Source: Dyadobacter linearis (GTDB lineage Bacteria > Bacteroidota > Bacteroidia > Cytophagales > Spirosomataceae). Taken from it: a stretch of 64,000 bases of DNA. The stretch is taken from the NCBI RefSeq assembly GCF_907165045.1, contig NZ_CAJRAU010000007.1:248001-312000 (forward strand). The letters run 5' to 3'. This document shows positions 41,836 through 50,892 of this stretch, piece by piece. Every line of letters begins with the position of its first letter. Within the stretch, counting starts at the first letter, position 1. Below the pieces are notes generated by a model that did not search any database, was not told where the DNA came from, and saw nothing but the letters and a program-made list of their open reading frames with translations. The position numbers were made by a program, and so were the translations under genes.

Positions 41836-43521
41836 ATGAAGCAAGATTATGTAATTGGAATTGATTTCGGGACCGACTCGGTGCGGGCATTGGTGGTGAA
41901 TGCGCACACCGGCGAACAGGCAGGTACCGCTGTGCAGGAATATGAACGCTGGAAGCAGGGGAAATACTGCGACGCCTCGCAATCCCAGTTTCGCCAGCAC
42001 CCGCTCGACTACCTGGAAAGTATGGAAAGGGCAGTGATCCAAGCGCTGGACAATGCACCTTTCGAAGCCAGGAATCTGGTGCGCGGAATTTCGGTAGATA
42101 CCACCGGTTCCACTCCGGTAGCGGTTGACAAAAACGGCACGCCGCTCGCGCTGCTGCCTGAAATGGCCGAAAATCCGAACGGAATGTTCATTTTATGGAA
42201 AGATCATACTGCCAATGCAGAAGCTGAGGAGATCAACCGCCTCGCCGATTCCTGGCCTGAAAACTATATCCGGTTCGTAGGCGGTATCTATTCTTCTGAG
42301 TGGTTTTGGGCAAAAATACTGCGTACCCTGCGCGCAGATCCGGAAGTGCGCGAAAAAGCATTTTCCTGGGTCGAGCATTGCGACTGGGTTTCGGCTGAGC
42401 TGACGGGTGATACCGATCCTTTAAAACTGAAAAGATCACGCTGCGCGGCTGGGCACAAGGCGCTCTGGCATCAGGATTTCGATGGGTTGCCTTCCAATGA
42501 TTTCTTGAAAAAGCTCGATCCGCTACTCGACGGTTTGCGCGACCGCTTGTTCGATACGACCGAAACTTCCGACAAACCAATGGGCACGATCTCGGATAAA
42601 TGGGCCCAAAAGTTCGGTATTCCGGCGGACACTGTGATCGGAGTAGGCGCTTTCGATGCGCACATGGGCGCTGTGGGTGCATTGATCGAACCTTATTCAT
42701 TATGCAAAGTGATTGGTACTTCAACCTGCGATATGCTGATCGCGCCGAATGAGGAAGTCGGTCACCTGCTGATCAAAGGAATTTGCGGGCAGGTCGACGG
42801 TTCCATAATTCCGGGAATGCTTGGAATGGAGGCGGGGCAATCGGCTTTCGGAGATATTTATGCCTGGTTCGGAAAGCTTGTTGTGGAGCCGGTACGAACA
42901 TTGCTTGGCGAAGAAGCTGCAAAAGAAATAGCAGCCAAACTAATACCGCACCTGGCTGAGCAAGCTGGAAAATTGCCTGTAAAAGAGACAGATCTCATCG
43001 CGGTGGACTGGCTGAATGGCCGGCGTACACCCGACGCTAAACATACATTGAAAGGTGGAATTCTGGGCCTTAACCTCGCGAGTGACAGTCCCAAAATATT
43101 CAAAGCGCTGGTGGAATCAACCGCATTCGGATCCAAAAGTATCGTCGAGCGTTTCCGGAACGAAGGAGTACCGATCAACGATGTGATCGCGATTGGCGGC
43201 GTGGCTAAGAAGTCTGCATTTGTAATGCAAACACTCGCCGACGTGCTGAATATGCCTATCAAAGTAGCTGCGTCCGAGCAGGCTTGTGCATTGGGAGCGG
43301 CCATGTTTGCAGCGGTTGCGTCGGGCATTTACGCTACATTACCCGAGGCGCAGCAGGCGATGAACTCAGGCTTTGATGCAGTATATCAGCCGCGCCAGAA
43401 AGAGGCGCAGGTTTACGAGCAGCTTTACCAGAAATACCTTGTTTCCGGTGCATTCCTGGAAAATGAATTTCTCAAAAAATCAGAGCCAGCTGTTATCATA
43501 CCAGTTGCTGATACTTATTAA
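41836..43521 (+). CDS. araB: L-ribulokinase
   Basis: 561 residues, the usual length for AraB. FGGY-kinase motifs: phosphate-1 loop VIGIDFGTDSVRALVVN at the N-terminus, IRGISVDTTGSTP-like VRGISVDTTGSTPV, GVGAFDAHMGAVGA, KVIGTSTCDM (FGGY signature region) and the adenosine/phosphate-2 region DVIAIGGVAKKSAFVMQTLADV. It phosphorylates L-ribulose to L-ribulose 5-phosphate in the cytoplasm. First gene of araB-araA-araD, 22 bp before araA. Confidence 0.96.
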   Translation: MKQDYVIGIDFGTDSVRALVVNAHTGEQAGTAVQEYERWKQGKYCDASQSQFRQHPLDYLESMERAVIQALDNAPFEARNLVRGISVDTTGSTPVAVDKNGTPLALLPEMAENPNGMFILWKDHTANAEAEEINRLADSWPENYIRFVGGIYSSEWFWAKILRTLRADPEVREKAFSWVEHCDWVSAELTGDTDPLKLKRSRCAAGHKALWHQDFDGLPSNDFLKKLDPLLDGLRDRLFDTTETSDKPMGTISDKWAQKFGIPADTVIGVGAFDAHMGAVGALIEPYSLCKVIGTSTCDMLIAPNEEVGHLLIKGICGQVDGSIIPGMLGMEAGQSAFGDIYAWFGKLVVEPVRTLLGEEAAKEIAAKLIPHLAEQAGKLPVKETDLIAVDWLNGRRTPDAKHTLKGGILGLNLASDSPKIFKALVESTAFGSKSIVERFRNEGVPINDVIAIGGVAKKSAFVMQTLADVLNMPIKVAASEQACALGAAMFAAVASGIYATLPEAQQAMNSGFDAVYQPRQKEAQVYEQLYQKYLVSGAFLENEFLKKSEPAVIIPVADTY

Positions 43522-43543
43522 AACATTCTTTTAATTAATCCCA

Positions 43544-45034
43544 ATGCTAGATTTAAAACAGTTTGAGATCTGGTTTATCACCGGAAGCCAGCATTTGTAC
43601 GGAGAAGAAACGTTGCGCCAGGTCGATGAGCATTCACTTGCTATTGCCGGTTCGCTGGACAGTTCTTCCCAAATACCTGTCCGGGTCGTTTTTAAGCCGG
43701 TCGTAAAGTCTTCAGAAGAGATTTTCCAGATTATCCAGGAAGCGAACAGCAAACAAAATTGCATTGGAATCGTGGCCTGGATGCACACTTTTTCTCCTGC
43801 AAAAATGTGGATCAGGGGCTTGCAGATCCTGCAAAAACCTTTGCTGCATTTGCATACCCAATTCAACCGCGATATCCCGTGGGCCAGCATTGATATGGAT
43901 TTTATGAACCTCAACCAGTCTGCCCATGGCGACCGGGAATTTGGGTTTATGATGACCAGAATGCGGCTCAACCGGAAGGTAGTTGTGGGGCATTGGCAGC
44001 AGGAGCAAGTGCAGGAACAAATCGGCCAATGGGCCAGGGTTGCTGCGGCACGCCACGATTTGCAGGGAGCGAAATTTGTCAGGTTTGGTGATAATATGCG
44101 TCAGGTGGCAGTTACCGACGGAGATAAGGTAGCCGCAGAAATGACTTTTGGATTTTCGGTCAATACCCACGCGGTAGGTGACCTGGTTCAGGTGATCAAC
44201 CAGGTTTCGGACTCCGACGTAGACAGGCTGGTGGAAGAATATAGCGCAGCCTATGAAGTCGCAGAAACGCTTAGAAACGGGGCCGGAAGGCATTCGTCGC
44301 TTCGTGATGCCGCCCGAATTGAGCTTGGGATGAAGTACTTTTTGCAGGATGGAAATTTCAAGGGATATACCAATACGTTTGAAGATCTGCACGGGATGAA
44401 GCAGCTGCCGGGAATCGGCTCGCAGCGGATGATGGCGGCGGGTTACGGGTATGCAGGCGAAGGCGATTGGAAAACGTCGGCGATGGTGCGCGCATTAAAA
44501 GTAATGGCCAGCGGACTGGAAGGCGGAAATTCGTTTATGGAAGACTATACCTATCATTTCGACCCGCAAAACAGCCTGGTATTGGGCTCGCACATGCTCG
44601 AAATATGCCCGAGTATTGCTGCCGGAAAACCTTCCTGCGAAATCCACGCATTGGGAATAGGAGGCAAGGAAGATCCGGTGCGCCTGGTATTTGACGCGCC
44701 CGCCGGGCCTGCAATAAACGTGTCTCTGGTGGATCTTGGAAATCGTTTCCGGATCATTGTGAATGAGGTAGACGCCGTGGAGGTAACTGAGAAACTGCCG
44801 AAATTGCCTGTTGCCAGGGCGCTATGGAAGCCGCAGCCAGATATGCAGACAGGTTGTGCAGCCTGGATTTACGCCGGCGGTGCGCACCATACTGTTTACA
44901 GTCAAAATCTGACAGTAGACCATATTGAAACTTTCGCTGAAATGGCGGGTGTGGAGCTGGTTGTGATTGATAAAAATACAACGCTAAGACAGTTGAAAAA
45001 CGAGTTGCGGTGGAGTGAGGGATTTTATAAGTAA
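43544..45034 (+). CDS. araA: L-arabinose isomerase
   Basis: 496 residues, full length for AraA. The start FEIWFITGSQHLYGEETL is diagnostic of the family; further conserved segments are GIVAWMHTFSPAKMWIRG, HLHTQFNRDIPW, FGDNMRQVAVTDGDKV and GMKQLPGIGSQRMMAAGYG plus GAHHTVYSQ, which hold the active-site acids and histidines that bind Mn2+. It converts L-arabinose to L-ribulose. It lies 22 bp after araB and 5 bp before araD. Confidence 0.97.
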   Translation: MLDLKQFEIWFITGSQHLYGEETLRQVDEHSLAIAGSLDSSSQIPVRVVFKPVVKSSEEIFQIIQEANSKQNCIGIVAWMHTFSPAKMWIRGLQILQKPLLHLHTQFNRDIPWASIDMDFMNLNQSAHGDREFGFMMTRMRLNRKVVVGHWQQEQVQEQIGQWARVAAARHDLQGAKFVRFGDNMRQVAVTDGDKVAAEMTFGFSVNTHAVGDLVQVINQVSDSDVDRLVEEYSAAYEVAETLRNGAGRHSSLRDAARIELGMKYFLQDGNFKGYTNTFEDLHGMKQLPGIGSQRMMAAGYGYAGEGDWKTSAMVRALKVMASGLEGGNSFMEDYTYHFDPQNSLVLGSHMLEICPSIAAGKPSCEIHALGIGGKEDPVRLVFDAPAGPAINVSLVDLGNRFRIIVNEVDAVEVTEKLPKLPVARALWKPQPDMQTGCAAWIYAGGAHHTVYSQNLTVDHIETFAEMAGVELVVIDKNTTLRQLKNELRWSEGFYK

Positions 45035-45039
45035 CTAAT

Positions 45040-45741
45040 ATGTCGAAATATAAATACCTGAAAGAGCAGGTTTACGAGGCCAATATGGAGATTCCGAAGG
45101 AAGAACTGGCGATCGTTACATTCGGTAACGTAAGCGGGATCGACCGGGCGGCGGGCGCTGTGGCTATCAAGCCAAGCGGCATTCCTTATCACCGACTGCG
45201 GCCGGAGGATATTGTAGTAGTGGATCTCGATAATGTGGTAATTGAAGGATCCATGCGGCCGTCTTCGGATACTAAAACGCATACCTTGCTTTATAAAAGC
45301 TTTCCTTCCATCGGCGGGGTTTGTCATACGCATTCTACTTATGCTGTGGCGTGGGCGCAGGCGATCCGGCCGATTCCCAACCTGGGTACCACCCACGCGG
45401 ACCATCTTACGGCGGCTATACCCGTTACAGAAGTAATGTCGGATGAAATGATAGAGGGAAATTACGAGCTCGAAACGGGCAATCAGATTCTGGATCTTTT
45501 TGCAGCACAGGGACTGAGCTATGAAGAAGTGGAAATGGTGCTGGTCGCCTGCCACGGACCATTTACCTGGGGCAAAGATCCGGCGAAAGCTATATACAAC
45601 TCTGTGGTCCTGGAAGAAATCGCCAGAATGGCTTATCTGACTTTACAGATAAATCCTTCGGCAGGCACCATCAAACAAAGCCTGATCGATAAGCATTATT
45701 TCAGGAAACATGGAAAAAATGCCTATTACGGGCAGGAGTAG
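45040..45741 (+). CDS. araD: L-ribulose-5-phosphate 4-epimerase
   Basis: 233 residues, class II aldolase fold. Zinc ligands appear in GGVCHTHSTYAVAWAQA (H-x-H) and in HGPFTWG near residue 170; FGNVSGIDRAAGAVAIKPSG is the substrate-phosphate region and TTHADHL the catalytic loop. It epimerises L-ribulose 5-phosphate to D-xylulose 5-phosphate, feeding the pentose phosphate pathway. It ends the operon and abuts the stop codon of the convergent small gene at 45742 with no spacer. No arabinose transporter is adjacent. Confidence 0.96.
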   Translation: MSKYKYLKEQVYEANMEIPKEELAIVTFGNVSGIDRAAGAVAIKPSGIPYHRLRPEDIVVVDLDNVVIEGSMRPSSDTKTHTLLYKSFPSIGGVCHTHSTYAVAWAQAIRPIPNLGTTHADHLTAAIPVTEVMSDEMIEGNYELETGNQILDLFAAQGLSYEEVEMVLVACHGPFTWGKDPAKAIYNSVVLEEIARMAYLTLQINPSAGTIKQSLIDKHYFRKHGKNAYYGQE

Positions 45742-45942
45742 TTATTTTTTATCCATCCGCTGACTGGCGATTTTCCGCATCTGACGCAAAGCTTCCTCTC
45801 TCGAAATTCCTTTATTATTGGACTTGGCCTCTTCGATCGCCTCTTTCGTGAACCGGCCTTTGATCATATTATACAGGGCAAAAAACATAGTGGATCCGCT
45901 GATTATTGTTTTGAATATCTGATAATCAAACTTACCAAACAA
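45742..45942 (-). CDS. Small hypothetical membrane-associated protein
   Basis: Up to 66 residues from a TTG at 45942, or 48 residues from ATG at 45888 (MFFALYNMIKGRF). A hydrophobic or amphipathic segment (residues about 8-30) precedes a charged tail with EAIEEAKSNNKGISREEAL and QRMDKK. No family recognised. The stop codon directly abuts the araD stop. The start codon is uncertain. Confidence 0.45.
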   Translation of the reverse strand: MFGKFDYQIFKTIISGSTMFFALYNMIKGRFTKEAIEEAKSNNKGISREEALRQMRKIASQRMDKK

Positions 45943-45950
45943 TCGCCTAT

Positions 45951-45983
45951 AAAAAAACTGCCGGATGTAGATACATCCGGCAG
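45951..45983 (-). terminator. Intrinsic terminator of the small gene at 46017
   Basis: On the minus strand CTGCCGGATGT, loop ATCT, ACATCCGGCAG (45983 down to 45958; 11-bp perfect stem) is followed by seven T (45957-45951). This is a canonical rho-independent terminator for leftward transcription from 46205. Confidence 0.85.
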
Positions 45984-46016
45984 CGGTATTTTCTAAACGT
46001 TGAGTATGAATTGACC

Positions 46017-46205
46017 TTAACCAATTGCTTCCTTACGCAGCTTGCTGCCCGGATTAAATTCATCTTTGATCCAGCGAACAAAGTTGTTGGAATTGGTCTT
46101 GTAAATTTCTATTGATAAAGGTTTAATACCGCTGAACTCCACTTCTCTCACGTATTCAGCATGCAACTTTAAAATTTCTGAAAGGGTCTTGCTGTCAGTT
46201 TTCAT
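46017..46205 (-). CDS. Small hypothetical protein, 62 aa
   Basis: Begins MKTDSKTLSEILKLHAEYV; predicted mostly helical and soluble, no signal peptide, with YKTNSNNFVRWIKDEFNPG in the C-terminal half. No family recognised. A strong intrinsic terminator 34 bp downstream and an ATG start support a real short transcript. Confidence 0.6.
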   Translation of the reverse strand: MKTDSKTLSEILKLHAEYVREVEFSGIKPLSIEIYKTNSNNFVRWIKDEFNPGSKLRKEAIG

Positions 46206-46538
46206 TGAAAATCGGTGAATGTTTAGGTTTACAAAGATTGTTCAGAGGGTTCCAACAAACATGTTCCCAAACACCGGATGCTTTTTACGAAATGCAAAAA
46301 TTTATATTTTAAATTTTTTTAATTACATAAACGGGTATTTGTATCCACAAGTTTATTTAAAAAAAGCTTCCTAAAATTGGAATATTGTTACAAAATGGGA
46401 CAGATTGTGTAAATCGGGGAGGGGAGCAAAAAGTTTGTTCTCGTGCACAGCTGGGTTGGGAGCTGTGAAAGAATCAATAAAAGTATGCCTGATCAGCAAG
46501 TTTGGGAGGGGAGACGCAGGGTAGGGTAATGGGAGAAA
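46206..46538. other. Non-coding gap with a possible operon-end hairpin
   Basis: This 333-bp gap has no credible gene. The left part (about 46280-46400) is very AT-rich and probably holds the promoter of the small gene at 46205. At 46446-46467 CACAGCT-(8 nt)-AGCTGTG can fold, and on the minus strand a CTTTTTG follows about 10 nt later (46430-46436), so it may be a weak terminator for the receiver-kinase operon. Confidence 0.5.
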
Positions 46539-46928
46539 TCAAAGCGATAATCTGTTTTTTAAATAGCTGACTTCCAGGGGTTTTGGAAGCAAATCGATGA
46601 TGTGCGGGCTGGCCTTCGCTTTTTCGATATCGCGTGTGTCGATGGTCGAGGAGAGCATGAATATCTTGACTTTTTCTCTCAGGAACCCGGGCAGATTTGC
46701 GTATTCGTCCACAAACTCAAACCCGTTCATATCGGGCATTTGCAGGTCGAGTAAAATGATCGTTTCAGGAAGTACAGAACCCTCGGTGAGCAGGTGTTTT
46801 AGCGCTTCCCGCGCAGAATTGAAGGTTTTGACAGTATCGGTTATCCCGCTCTTGATGAGCAACTTTTCGTAAATGAATAGATCGAAGGCGCTGTCGTCTA
46901 TCAAACAGAAGTGTAGAAGAGGCTTCAT
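46539..46928 (-). CDS. Stand-alone response regulator receiver (Rcp1-like)
   Basis: 129 residues, a single receiver domain: acidic pair LIDDSAFD (Asp11-Asp12), phosphoacceptor Asp61 in ILLDLQMPDMNGFEF, Ser in MLSSTID, and Lys in LLPKPLE. There is no output domain, so it probably relays phosphate or acts by protein contact. Thirteen bp separate it from the receiver-kinase gene upstream; it is the last gene of the five-gene operon. Confidence 0.9.
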   Translation of the reverse strand: MKPLLHFCLIDDSAFDLFIYEKLLIKSGITDTVKTFNSAREALKHLLTEGSVLPETIILLDLQMPDMNGFEFVDEYANLPGFLREKVKIFMLSSTIDTRDIEKAKASPHIIDLLPKPLEVSYLKNRLSL

Positions 46929-46941
46929 GAGCGACCGTAGT

Positions 46942-48033
46942 TTATTTTCTTATTGAGGGAATATTGATTTCAAAAACGCTGCCCTCACCAATCTTGGAAC
47001 TGACACTGATCTGACCTTCCAATTTGGAAATTGCTTCATGCACAATATACAATCCAATTCCGGACCCGCTATTGGTGGCGCCGGCGCGGTAAAACATCCG
47101 GAAGATCTTATCCTGATCCGATTCCTTAATACCCAAACCATTATCTGCCACAGTGATCCTGGCTTCGGTAGGGGTAGATCGCACCGTTAAGTGCACGTAG
47201 GGGTCGGGCTTGGATTTGTCCTGAAATTTGATCGCATTATTAATTAGGTTATTAAAAATGATCCTGAGCTTCATCACATCAGACTGGAAGTTGCCTGACT
47301 GGTCAATATCCGTGGTCATTTTCAGGTTACCGTATTCGGGCAGGTATTGAATAGTGGCTTGTACTTCCGTTACCAGTTCGTCAAAACTGATATCTGTGAC
47401 CACCGGCACGCCGCGCGCGTTTTTATAATAGTCAATGATATTGATAATGAAAGTATCCAGCTTTTTGACCGATTGGCGGATCAGTTCCAGGTACTCATTC
47501 TGCGACTGAACATCTTCTTCCAGCAAAGCCAGGTTCACAATGCCCAGAACCGACATAAGCGGTGCCCGAAGATCGTGGGAGGCGCTGTATACAAATTTGT
47601 CCAGCTCTTCATTTGCCTTTTGCAGTTCGCTGTTGCGCTGTTTCAGGTCTTCCCGGGTTTTGTATATCTCGTATGCATTTGAAATCGCAGTTTCAACATA
47701 CTTATAATCCCAGGGTTTGTCGATAAACCTGAAAACCTCTCCTTTGTTGATCGCATCGATCGCCGCGCCGATATCTGTATGCCCGGTGATCAGGATGCGG
47801 ATAGGTTTTGGGAATTTTAATCTGATCTTTTCAAAAAACTGAACGCCCGACATCACCGGCATACGCTGGTCGGCCAGGATAATGCAAAAATCTTTTTTCT
47901 CCAATATCTCTTCTGCCTCGACGACAGACGCCGTGATCGTGATGTCGTATTGCTTTCTGAAAGAAGCCTTGAACGAATGCAGGTTATGCTCCTCGTCGTC
48001 GATATAAAGAATAGTTATTGGTTTTTCATTCAT
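46942..48033 (-). CDS. Receiver-histidine kinase (REC-HisKA-HATPase)
   Basis: 363 residues, cytoplasmic. The N-terminal receiver has IDDEEHNLHSF and Asp55 in IILADQRMPVMSG, with LITGHTDIGAAIDAINKG and KPWD. A coiled linker (about 122-146) leads to HisKA with phospho-His153 (YSASHDLRAPLMSVLG) and HATPase_c with N box FNNLINNAIKF, VADNGLGI and GSGIGLYIVHEA. The receiver at the N-terminus indicates a kinase controlled by phosphorylation rather than by a membrane sensor. Its ATG overlaps the stop of the membrane kinase (ATGA), so the two are translationally coupled. Confidence 0.93.
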   Translation of the reverse strand: MNEKPITILYIDDEEHNLHSFKASFRKQYDITITASVVEAEEILEKKDFCIILADQRMPVMSGVQFFEKIRLKFPKPIRILITGHTDIGAAIDAINKGEVFRFIDKPWDYKYVETAISNAYEIYKTREDLKQRNSELQKANEELDKFVYSASHDLRAPLMSVLGIVNLALLEEDVQSQNEYLELIRQSVKKLDTFIINIIDYYKNARGVPVVTDISFDELVTEVQATIQYLPEYGNLKMTTDIDQSGNFQSDVMKLRIIFNNLINNAIKFQDKSKPDPYVHLTVRSTPTEARITVADNGLGIKESDQDKIFRMFYRAGATNSGSGIGLYIVHEAISKLEGQISVSSKIGEGSVFEINIPSIRK

Positions 48034-50192
48034 CGAAATTCAGGGATAGGGCTTACTTTTCTTTTAACTGGAAGCGTAATTAAAAATTCTGTTCCCTCGC
48101 CTACCTCGGTATTAACCTGGATAGAACCGCTATGGACTTCTATGATTTTGAAGACGATCGAGAGGCCAAGGCCCGTTCCGTCGCCTACTTGCTTGGTCGT
48201 AAAAAAGGGCTCGAATATCTTGTTTTTGACTTCCTGCGTCATTCCAGGTCCATTATCGCGCATGGAGATAGAAATGTTGTCAGGGTCGCTTAGCCACGTT
48301 TTTACCCATATTGTCGGGGTCTTATCTTCTTGCTTGTCTTTGAGCAAAGCGTAGATTGAATTAGTCAGTATATTCATAAATACCTGATTTAGCTTGCCTG
48401 CGTAACATTCGATACTTGGCAGATTGCCCAGATCTTTAACCAGCTGAATCGCATTGCCCATCTGATAATTCAGGATGATCAAAGTCGATTCTATGCCTTC
48501 GTTGATATTGACGATATTCAGGTCCAGCTCGTCGATCCGCGAAAAGATCTTTAATCCCTTCACGATTTCGACAGTTCTGTTCGCCCCATCCTCCATACCC
48601 TTTAAAAGCGTGTCGAGCTCAGTTTTAATGTAGTCCAGCTCAAGTTCTGCTTTCAATTGCTCAATTTCGCTCATTTTAATTTGCAAATCCTCAAGAGACT
48701 CCACGTTTTGAATATTTTCGTAGGAATCGAGGATTTCAAGTACATCGTCAATATCCCTTCTCAGGGGCTTGATATTAGAGCTTACAAAATTGATCGGGTT
48801 ATTGATCTCGTGCGCAATGCCGGCGGTAAGCTGACCTAATGAAGCCATTTTCTCGGAATCGATGAGCTGCGTTTGCGCATCTTTGAGGCGGGTTAATGCC
48901 ATATTCAGGTCCTGGTTGGCGAATTGAAGCTCGGCTGTACGTTCGTTCACGCTTTTTTCCAGGAATACATTCTGTTCCATGATGATCTTTTCATTTTCCA
49001 TCGAGATCCGGAGCGCCTGCGCCTGCGACTCTTCCCTTTCTCTCTTGAAAATATTGATCTTGTCTGCAAGTGCTATTGACAGTAATACAACTTCCATAAT
49101 GGAACCGAACTGCATGGTGTAAGTCGTAAATACATTATACGGCAGCACGTTTACATTGCGGAGAATAAATAGGAAAAGGCCGAGCAGAAATATAGACCAG
49201 CCCAAAAGGAAAAGCTTGGCCGGGCGGTAATTTTCTCTGGATAACTTAATACTGATCACAAGACAGCAAAGCGCCCCGAAAGCGCCTGTAAAATCCACCA
49301 CCCTGAAACTCAAAAGCTGGAATCCTGTCATATTCAGCACCGTGGATATAGAATACAGCACCACGATAATCGGCATAATGATCGTGGCACGGGGCCAGTT
49401 TTCTTTTAGCTGCAGGAAATGCTTAAGGAAGTACATCACCGACACGCCCGCAACACCGGAGAAGTAAATCGCTGCTACTGAATTGAAGGCGGGCGCATTT
49501 GGCCAGAGGTATTTGAATGCATATCCCGAAAGTGTGGTTTGGGCCAATCCGATGGAAAGCACGTAAAGTACGTAAAAGAGGTAACTTCTGTCTCTCGTGG
49601 AAAAGTAGATAAATACGTTGTAAAGCACCATTACCACGATAATCCCACAGAAAATGCCGTTGATGGTCTCGCCGATCTGGGCAGTTTCAAAGAATACCTC
49701 CCGGTCGCGCACAAGTAGCGGCAGCACGACCTGATTTGACCCTATTACTCTCAGATAGTAAGAATGCTCTTCGTTGGGGCCCAAACCGAGCCGGAAAACG
49801 AGGTTCTGGTGTTTGATGAGCCGATCGCTGAAACGATCGGTATTCGTGTAGGCTTCGGAGCGGACTTCGTTCTCGCTGATCTCAAAAAGCTCGCAGGAAT
49901 GGATCGAAGGCTGGGCGAGTTCCAGGTACAGCATTTCCGCTGCCGAACTGTTTTTGATAGAAAACCTTACCCAGAAAGTGGATTGACTCAATCCGAGATT
50001 GGGAACTTCATCTTTGCTTTTGGCAAATCCCTGCACCTTGCGGACCTCGTCGAGGGTTAGTGAGCCCGATGTATCTTCATAAATTTCGAGGAATTTTCCA
50101 ATGATCAGCGAGCCGTTTTTATAGTCCGCAGTTTCAGCGGAACTCTTTCCGGCGAATACGATCAATAAAAGTACAAGTAGCAGTCTCACCAT
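48030..50192 (-). CDS. 7TMR-DISM sensor histidine kinase
   Basis: 720 residues. Signal peptide 1-19; periplasmic 7TMR-DISMED2-type beta domain (about 30-165: GLSQSTFWVRFSIKNSS, YYLRVIGSNQVVLPLLV), which in this family is thought to bind small ligands or carbohydrates; seven TM helices (about 175-375); coiled coil (about 380-445); HisKA with His461 (GQLTAGIAHEINNPINF); HATPase_c with ILTNSIYALL and GDGTGLGLSIVFKI. It lies between the GNAT-like gene (1-nt gap) and the receiver-kinase gene (4-nt overlap), implying that it senses or controls what the upstream enzymes do. Confidence 0.94.
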   Translation of the reverse strand: MVRLLLVLLLIVFAGKSSAETADYKNGSLIIGKFLEIYEDTSGSLTLDEVRKVQGFAKSKDEVPNLGLSQSTFWVRFSIKNSSAAEMLYLELAQPSIHSCELFEISENEVRSEAYTNTDRFSDRLIKHQNLVFRLGLGPNEEHSYYLRVIGSNQVVLPLLVRDREVFFETAQIGETINGIFCGIIVVMVLYNVFIYFSTRDRSYLFYVLYVLSIGLAQTTLSGYAFKYLWPNAPAFNSVAAIYFSGVAGVSVMYFLKHFLQLKENWPRATIIMPIIVVLYSISTVLNMTGFQLLSFRVVDFTGAFGALCCLVISIKLSRENYRPAKLFLLGWSIFLLGLFLFILRNVNVLPYNVFTTYTMQFGSIMEVVLLSIALADKINIFKREREESQAQALRISMENEKIIMEQNVFLEKSVNERTAELQFANQDLNMALTRLKDAQTQLIDSEKMASLGQLTAGIAHEINNPINFVSSNIKPLRRDIDDVLEILDSYENIQNVESLEDLQIKMSEIEQLKAELELDYIKTELDTLLKGMEDGANRTVEIVKGLKIFSRIDELDLNIVNINEGIESTLIILNYQMGNAIQLVKDLGNLPSIECYAGKLNQVFMNILTNSIYALLKDKQEDKTPTIWVKTWLSDPDNISISMRDNGPGMTQEVKNKIFEPFFTTKQVGDGTGLGLSIVFKIIEVHSGSIQVNTEVGEGTEFLITLPVKRKVSPIPEFR

Positions 50193-50193
50193 A

Positions 50194-50892
50194 TTATACC
50201 TTTATTTTAATATTCAGATCATAATGTAAAGCTATCTCACCTTTCGGGCCCTGCTCAACCGCGAATTGAACGGGGTTGTTTCTTAAACGTTTAATATGCT
50301 TCAATTCTTCTTCATGTGCAAGAGGCAATTGTTCCAGGTCAGTCACAACGATCGCAGTTGCTATCAGGCCTTCCTTAGGGTAATAGAACGTACCATTATT
50401 TCCCAAGGTCCGGATCACCTCGAAACCGAGCCTGAGACACTGTCGCAATGTGGGCGGCGAACATAATGCAAGCAGCCTTGTAATATCAAGCCCGGTAGTA
50501 AGCGCAATACCAACCCGACCCAGAAAAACGCTTCCTATCCCGAATCCTGCAACTTCCTTGCTGTTGAAAGCGCCGCAAAGCTCCGCAATTTTCTCGTCCT
50601 TCAGTTCGTCTACATAGCTGTAAATGCGCGTATCCTTTTTTGCAATAGCGTGTTCCATCGGCATTTTGCGTGTTTCCTGCCGAACCTGAAGCCGGGCGCC
50701 GCCGTAGATCTTTCCGCCGTCTTCCGACTCCACAATGATCACGAATGTATTTTCATCTTCCAGCCAATCGCGATTGGCGGAAGTTACCTGCTTTACCCCG
50801 TAAGCTTCTAAAACTTTTCTGTGCTCGTCAATATATCTGAGGCAGGTTTCACTGTCTTCGGTAGATTTAAATGCTCGTATTTTAGCTACCAT
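50194..50892 (-). CDS. GNAT-fold acyltransferase-like protein
   Basis: 232 residues from ATG 50892 (MVAKIRAFKSTED). The start shares one base with the stop of the E1-nitroreductase gene (TGATG), so translation is coupled. The fold can be read from IYGGARLQVR (central strand), IAELCGAFNSKEVAGFGIG (acyl-CoA loop region), then LGRVGIALTTGLDITRLLALC and PPTLRQCLRLGFEV. The layout recalls GNAT enzymes and, loosely, acyl-homoserine-lactone synthases, but the LuxI catalytic signature is not visible. Substrate unknown. It is probably an acyl or aminoacyl transferase working with the upstream E1-nitroreductase. Confidence 0.65.
   Translation of the reverse strand: MVAKIRAFKSTEDSETCLRYIDEHRKVLEAYGVKQVTSANRDWLEDENTFVIIVESEDGGKIYGGARLQVRQETRKMPMEHAIAKKDTRIYSYVDELKDEKIAELCGAFNSKEVAGFGIGSVFLGRVGIALTTGLDITRLLALCSPPTLRQCLRLGFEVIRTLGNNGTFYYPKEGLIATAIVVTDLEQLPLAHEEELKHIKRLRNNPVQFAVEQGPKGEIALHYDLNIKIKV

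Noticed and set aside
50194..50892. GNAT-like protein as a LuxI acyl-homoserine-lactone synthase
   Set aside because: The fold and length are compatible, but the conserved N-terminal Arg-Phe-Trp and Asp-x-Asp pattern of LuxI is not visible and no LuxR-type receptor is adjacent.
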